A stretch of DNA of 8,297 nucleotides. Origin: JAWXCH01 sp034440595 (GTDB taxonomy: Bacteria; Planctomycetota; Planctomycetia; Pirellulales; JALHPA01). Positions 6,618 through 8,297 of the stretch are shown piece by piece. The stretch covers positions 1 through 8,297 of the forward strand of contig JAWXCH010000564.1 of the NCBI GenBank assembly GCA_034440595.1, given 5' to 3'. Position numbers and translations under genes: made by a program. The first letter of the stretch is position 1. Every line of letters begins with the position of its first letter. The notes under the pieces are model-generated. The model did not search any database, was not told the origin of the DNA, and worked only from the letters and a program-made list of their open reading frames with translations.

Positions 6618-6636
6618 CCGTTGGAGAACGGTTTTT
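6618..6636 (+). terminator. Intrinsic terminator, second of a tandem pair
   Basis: CCGTT (6618-6622), GGAG tetraloop, AACGG (6627-6631), followed directly by TTTTT (6632-6636). The stem is short at 5 bp, but the tight loop and immediate T-run are the classic rho-independent form. It lies 6 nt after the longer hairpin and separates the PEP-CTERM gene from the DUF1559 gene, which suggests that the latter has its own promoter. Confidence 0.65.
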
Positions 6637-6720
6637 GAGTGTTTCTGACCTTGCTGTGTTTCCATGGAGTCGTGTTGTGTGTCCTGCTGGTTGTGGCAGC
6701 CTTTCTACTAGTGAACTGAA

Positions 6721-7800
6721 ATGATCGCATTGACATTAAAGAACTCTTGCGTTTTCAGGCGCGCTCAACCGAGCTGCGATGGCGATAGCAGTCGTCCTTG
6801 CGGCGCTCGCTCGGCATTCACCTTGGTGGAGCTGTTGGTGGTGATCGCGATCATTGGAATACTCGTAGCGCTACTACTGCCGGCGATTCAGGCTGCGAGA
6901 GAAGCGGCACGTCGCACTCAATGCCTAAACCACCTGAAACAGATCGGATTGGCGGTCCACTCATTTACGGACGCCCGAAAGCACTTGCCAACGGGCGGGC
7001 TATTCTCCTGGTCAGGAAATAACAATCAGGATGGCTGGTTTCTGAATGGAAAGGTTGTTCCAGGCAAAGTTCTGCCAACTGGCTGGCCGTATCAAATCCT
7101 GCCATACATCGAGGAGTCCGGTTTGCAGCAGGCACCCACCTGGGACCAGGTCAAGCGATCGGGGATCGCGATCTTCTTCTGTCCATCGCGACGTGGGATC
7201 ACGTTCAATTCAAATTCGACGAGCGACGGATATCTCAACGGCCTCATGGATTATGCAGCGGCTACTCCGTCACGTCAGAATCCGCCAAGCGAGGTTTTGA
7301 CGATGGTAGATTTTTGGCAAGGAGAAGAATTCAAACCGGTTGTCAACAAGAAGTACAACGGCATGATCGTGCGTACCAATTCCGGTCGCAAAATTCAATT
7401 CAAAGACGCCACGGACGGAGTATCCAATACGCTGTTGTTCAGCGAAAAATTTACACCGACCGGCAACTACGACGGCAGCGGTGTTCCATACGGAAGTAAA
7501 GCTGTCATGTTTGAAGGAGACGACTGTGGCTGGGCAGATGGTTGGGATTACGACACCGTACGCTCAACAGGACTGCCGCCAAAAGAGGATAGCTTTTTCT
7601 CGGGAGATAAATATAACAACGCGTCGATGTGGAAGGAGCAGATTTCGTTCGGCTCCGCCCATGTCGGCCAAATACAGTCCGTGTTCGCCGACGGTTCCGT
7701 TCATGGAATCTCGATGGAAATCAATTCAAAAATTTTCAACCAACTCGGTGACCGCCGCGACGCAATGGTCTTCACCGATCGATCCGCGTTTGGTGGATAA
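6721..7800 (+). CDS. DUF1559 pseudopilin with prepilin N-terminus and H-X9-DG motif
   Basis: A protein of 359 residues. A long 32-residue leader ends ARSA, then FTLVELLVVIAIIGILVALL (33-52) begins the mature pilin helix with the conserved Glu at +5 (Glu37), followed by PAIQAAREAARRTQCLNHLKQIG, the standard DUF1559 continuation. Cleavage would be Ala|Phe rather than the usual Gly|Phe. Near the C-terminus His314, nine residues, then Asp324-Gly325 (HVGQIQSVFADGS) is the H-X9-DG motif that defines this planctomycete group. Length is normal for the family. Prepilin peptidase should process it and a type II secretion or pilus-like machine would handle it; its precise role is not established. Many paralogues per genome are usual. 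No strong Shine-Dalgarno precedes the ATG and no other ATG is available nearby. It lies between two genes for secreted proteins. Confidence 0.94.
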   Translation: MIALTLKNSCVFRRAQPSCDGDSSRPCGARSAFTLVELLVVIAIIGILVALLLPAIQAAREAARRTQCLNHLKQIGLAVHSFTDARKHLPTGGLFSWSGNNNQDGWFLNGKVVPGKVLPTGWPYQILPYIEESGLQQAPTWDQVKRSGIAIFFCPSRRGITFNSNSTSDGYLNGLMDYAAATPSRQNPPSEVLTMVDFWQGEEFKPVVNKKYNGMIVRTNSGRKIQFKDATDGVSNTLLFSEKFTPTGNYDGSGVPYGSKAVMFEGDDCGWADGWDYDTVRSTGLPPKEDSFFSGDKYNNASMWKEQISFGSAHVGQIQSVFADGSVHGISMEINSKIFNQLGDRRDAMVFTDRSAFGG

Positions 7801-7927
7801 GACTGTTCGTCGTGTTATGCAATCATCGCTTTGTAATGAGCTGGTTTTGCTTGGACCCACATCAGGAGTGGTCGTGCAGGCAGATAGTTGTGTGAGTACT
7901 GAGAGGTGGCACCATTGAAGTTTGGCG

Positions 7928-7943
7928 CGAGAAGTGTTTCTCG
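7928..7943 (+). repeat. Small hairpin in the leader of the last gene
   Basis: CGAGAA (7928-7933), GTGT loop, TTCTCG (7938-7943). The perfect 6-bp stem lies about 40 nt before the ATG at 7983. There is no T-run, so it is more likely a leader structure than a terminator; chance cannot be excluded. The rest of the 182-nt gap 7801-7982 shows no gene. Confidence 0.3.
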
Positions 7944-7970
7944 TCCGTAGGGTTAAAGACTTTTGATAAT

Positions 7971-7976
7971 GAGGGA
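7971..7976 (+). promoter_or_regulatory. Shine-Dalgarno of the last secreted-protein gene
   Basis: GAGGGA lies 6 nt before the ATG at 7983 and supports that start. The surrounding ATGAGGGAATC closely matches the leader of the PEP-CTERM gene at 5558-5568. Confidence 0.65.
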
Positions 7977-7982
7977 ATCTAC

Positions 7983-8297
7983 ATGAAACGGTTACTAGGA
8001 TGGATGTGCGTCGCAGTTTTGGTCGGAGTTGCGACTCCGGCCCAGGCGGCTTTTTTCGACGATTTTGAAGGAGGCGTGAGTGGCAGCGTTTGGACCAAAT
8101 GGACCGGCAGTAATCAGGAAATCCTGCAAACTTCCAACGACCCATTCAAAAACCATACGCCTCTCGGAACGCGTTCCGCTCGCCAATTTGAAGCCGACCC
8201 GACCGGCTACAGTGGCTATGCTGGCTTCGGATTGACGTCCGGAGCGGTCAAGTCCGAGGTTTGGTTGTGGGATGACCTGGATGACGATGGTACGAAC
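7983..8297 (+). CDS. Secreted protein, N-terminal 105 residues, runs off right edge
   Basis: The open frame reaches the window end with no stop. The signal peptide is clear: MKRLLGW, hydrophobic MCVAVLVGVATP, and cleavage after AQA near residue 22. The mature start AFFDDFEGGVSGSVWTKW followed by a Gly/Ser/Tyr-rich stretch resembles the opening of LamG-like or other jelly-roll domains that begin many planctomycete PEP-CTERM proteins. DDLDDDGTN at the end is acidic and might be a calcium-binding turn. The C-terminus is missing, so a PEP-CTERM anchor is a guess drawn from the neighbouring gene and the shared ribosome-binding leader. It follows the DUF1559 gene by 182 nt in the same direction. 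Confidence 0.8.
   Translation, partial: MKRLLGWMCVAVLVGVATPAQAAFFDDFEGGVSGSVWTKWTGSNQEILQTSNDPFKNHTPLGTRSARQFEADPTGYSGYAGFGLTSGAVKSEVWLWDDLDDDGTN

Noticed and set aside
7906..7922. TGGCAC resembling the -24 box of a sigma-54 promoter
   Set aside because: The required GC dinucleotide at the -12 position is absent at the correct spacing.

Overview
The window looks like a piece of a planctomycete chromosome, most plausibly from the Pirellulales. This is inferred from gene content, since no marker gene is present. The clues are an ECF sigma factor paired with a Hanks-type kinase that has a DWG motif, a DUF1559 pseudopilin with the H-X9-DG motif, a PEP-CTERM protein carrying dockerin-like repeats, a DUF1844 protein, and generally weak Shine-Dalgarno sites.

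Layout: (1) 1-1141, minus strand: the N-terminal 380 residues of a serine/threonine kinase that runs off the left edge. Immediately upstream of it, with a 7-nt gap, is an ECF sigma factor (1149-1781, minus). The two form a signalling operon. (2) 2040-3167, plus: a divergently transcribed exported protein with two SPOR-like halves, not matched to a named family. (3) 3186-4040: a REP-type transposase (RAYT, 3385-3990, plus) between two copies of the same REP-like palindrome in opposite orientation, the arrangement expected of a REP/RAYT unit. (4) 4074-4553, minus: a DUF1844 protein convergent with the RAYT. (5) 4554-5571: about 1 kb with no credible gene but several inverted repeats, including a 14-pair imperfect hairpin at 5278-5317. 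(6) 5572-8297, plus: an exported surface cluster made of a dockerin-like PEP-CTERM protein, two tandem hairpins that look like a terminator, a DUF1559 pseudopilin, and the start of another secreted protein that runs off the right edge.

How the parts relate: the sigma/kinase pair is regulatory. The right-hand cluster encodes envelope or extracellular proteins; the first and last of these genes share nearly the same ribosome-binding leader. The RAYT and its palindromes sit between the ends of two host genes and interrupt neither.

No unmistakable new defence or biosynthetic system is visible. The observations most worth following are the REP/RAYT unit, the tandem SPOR-like exported protein and the palindrome-rich 1-kb gap.
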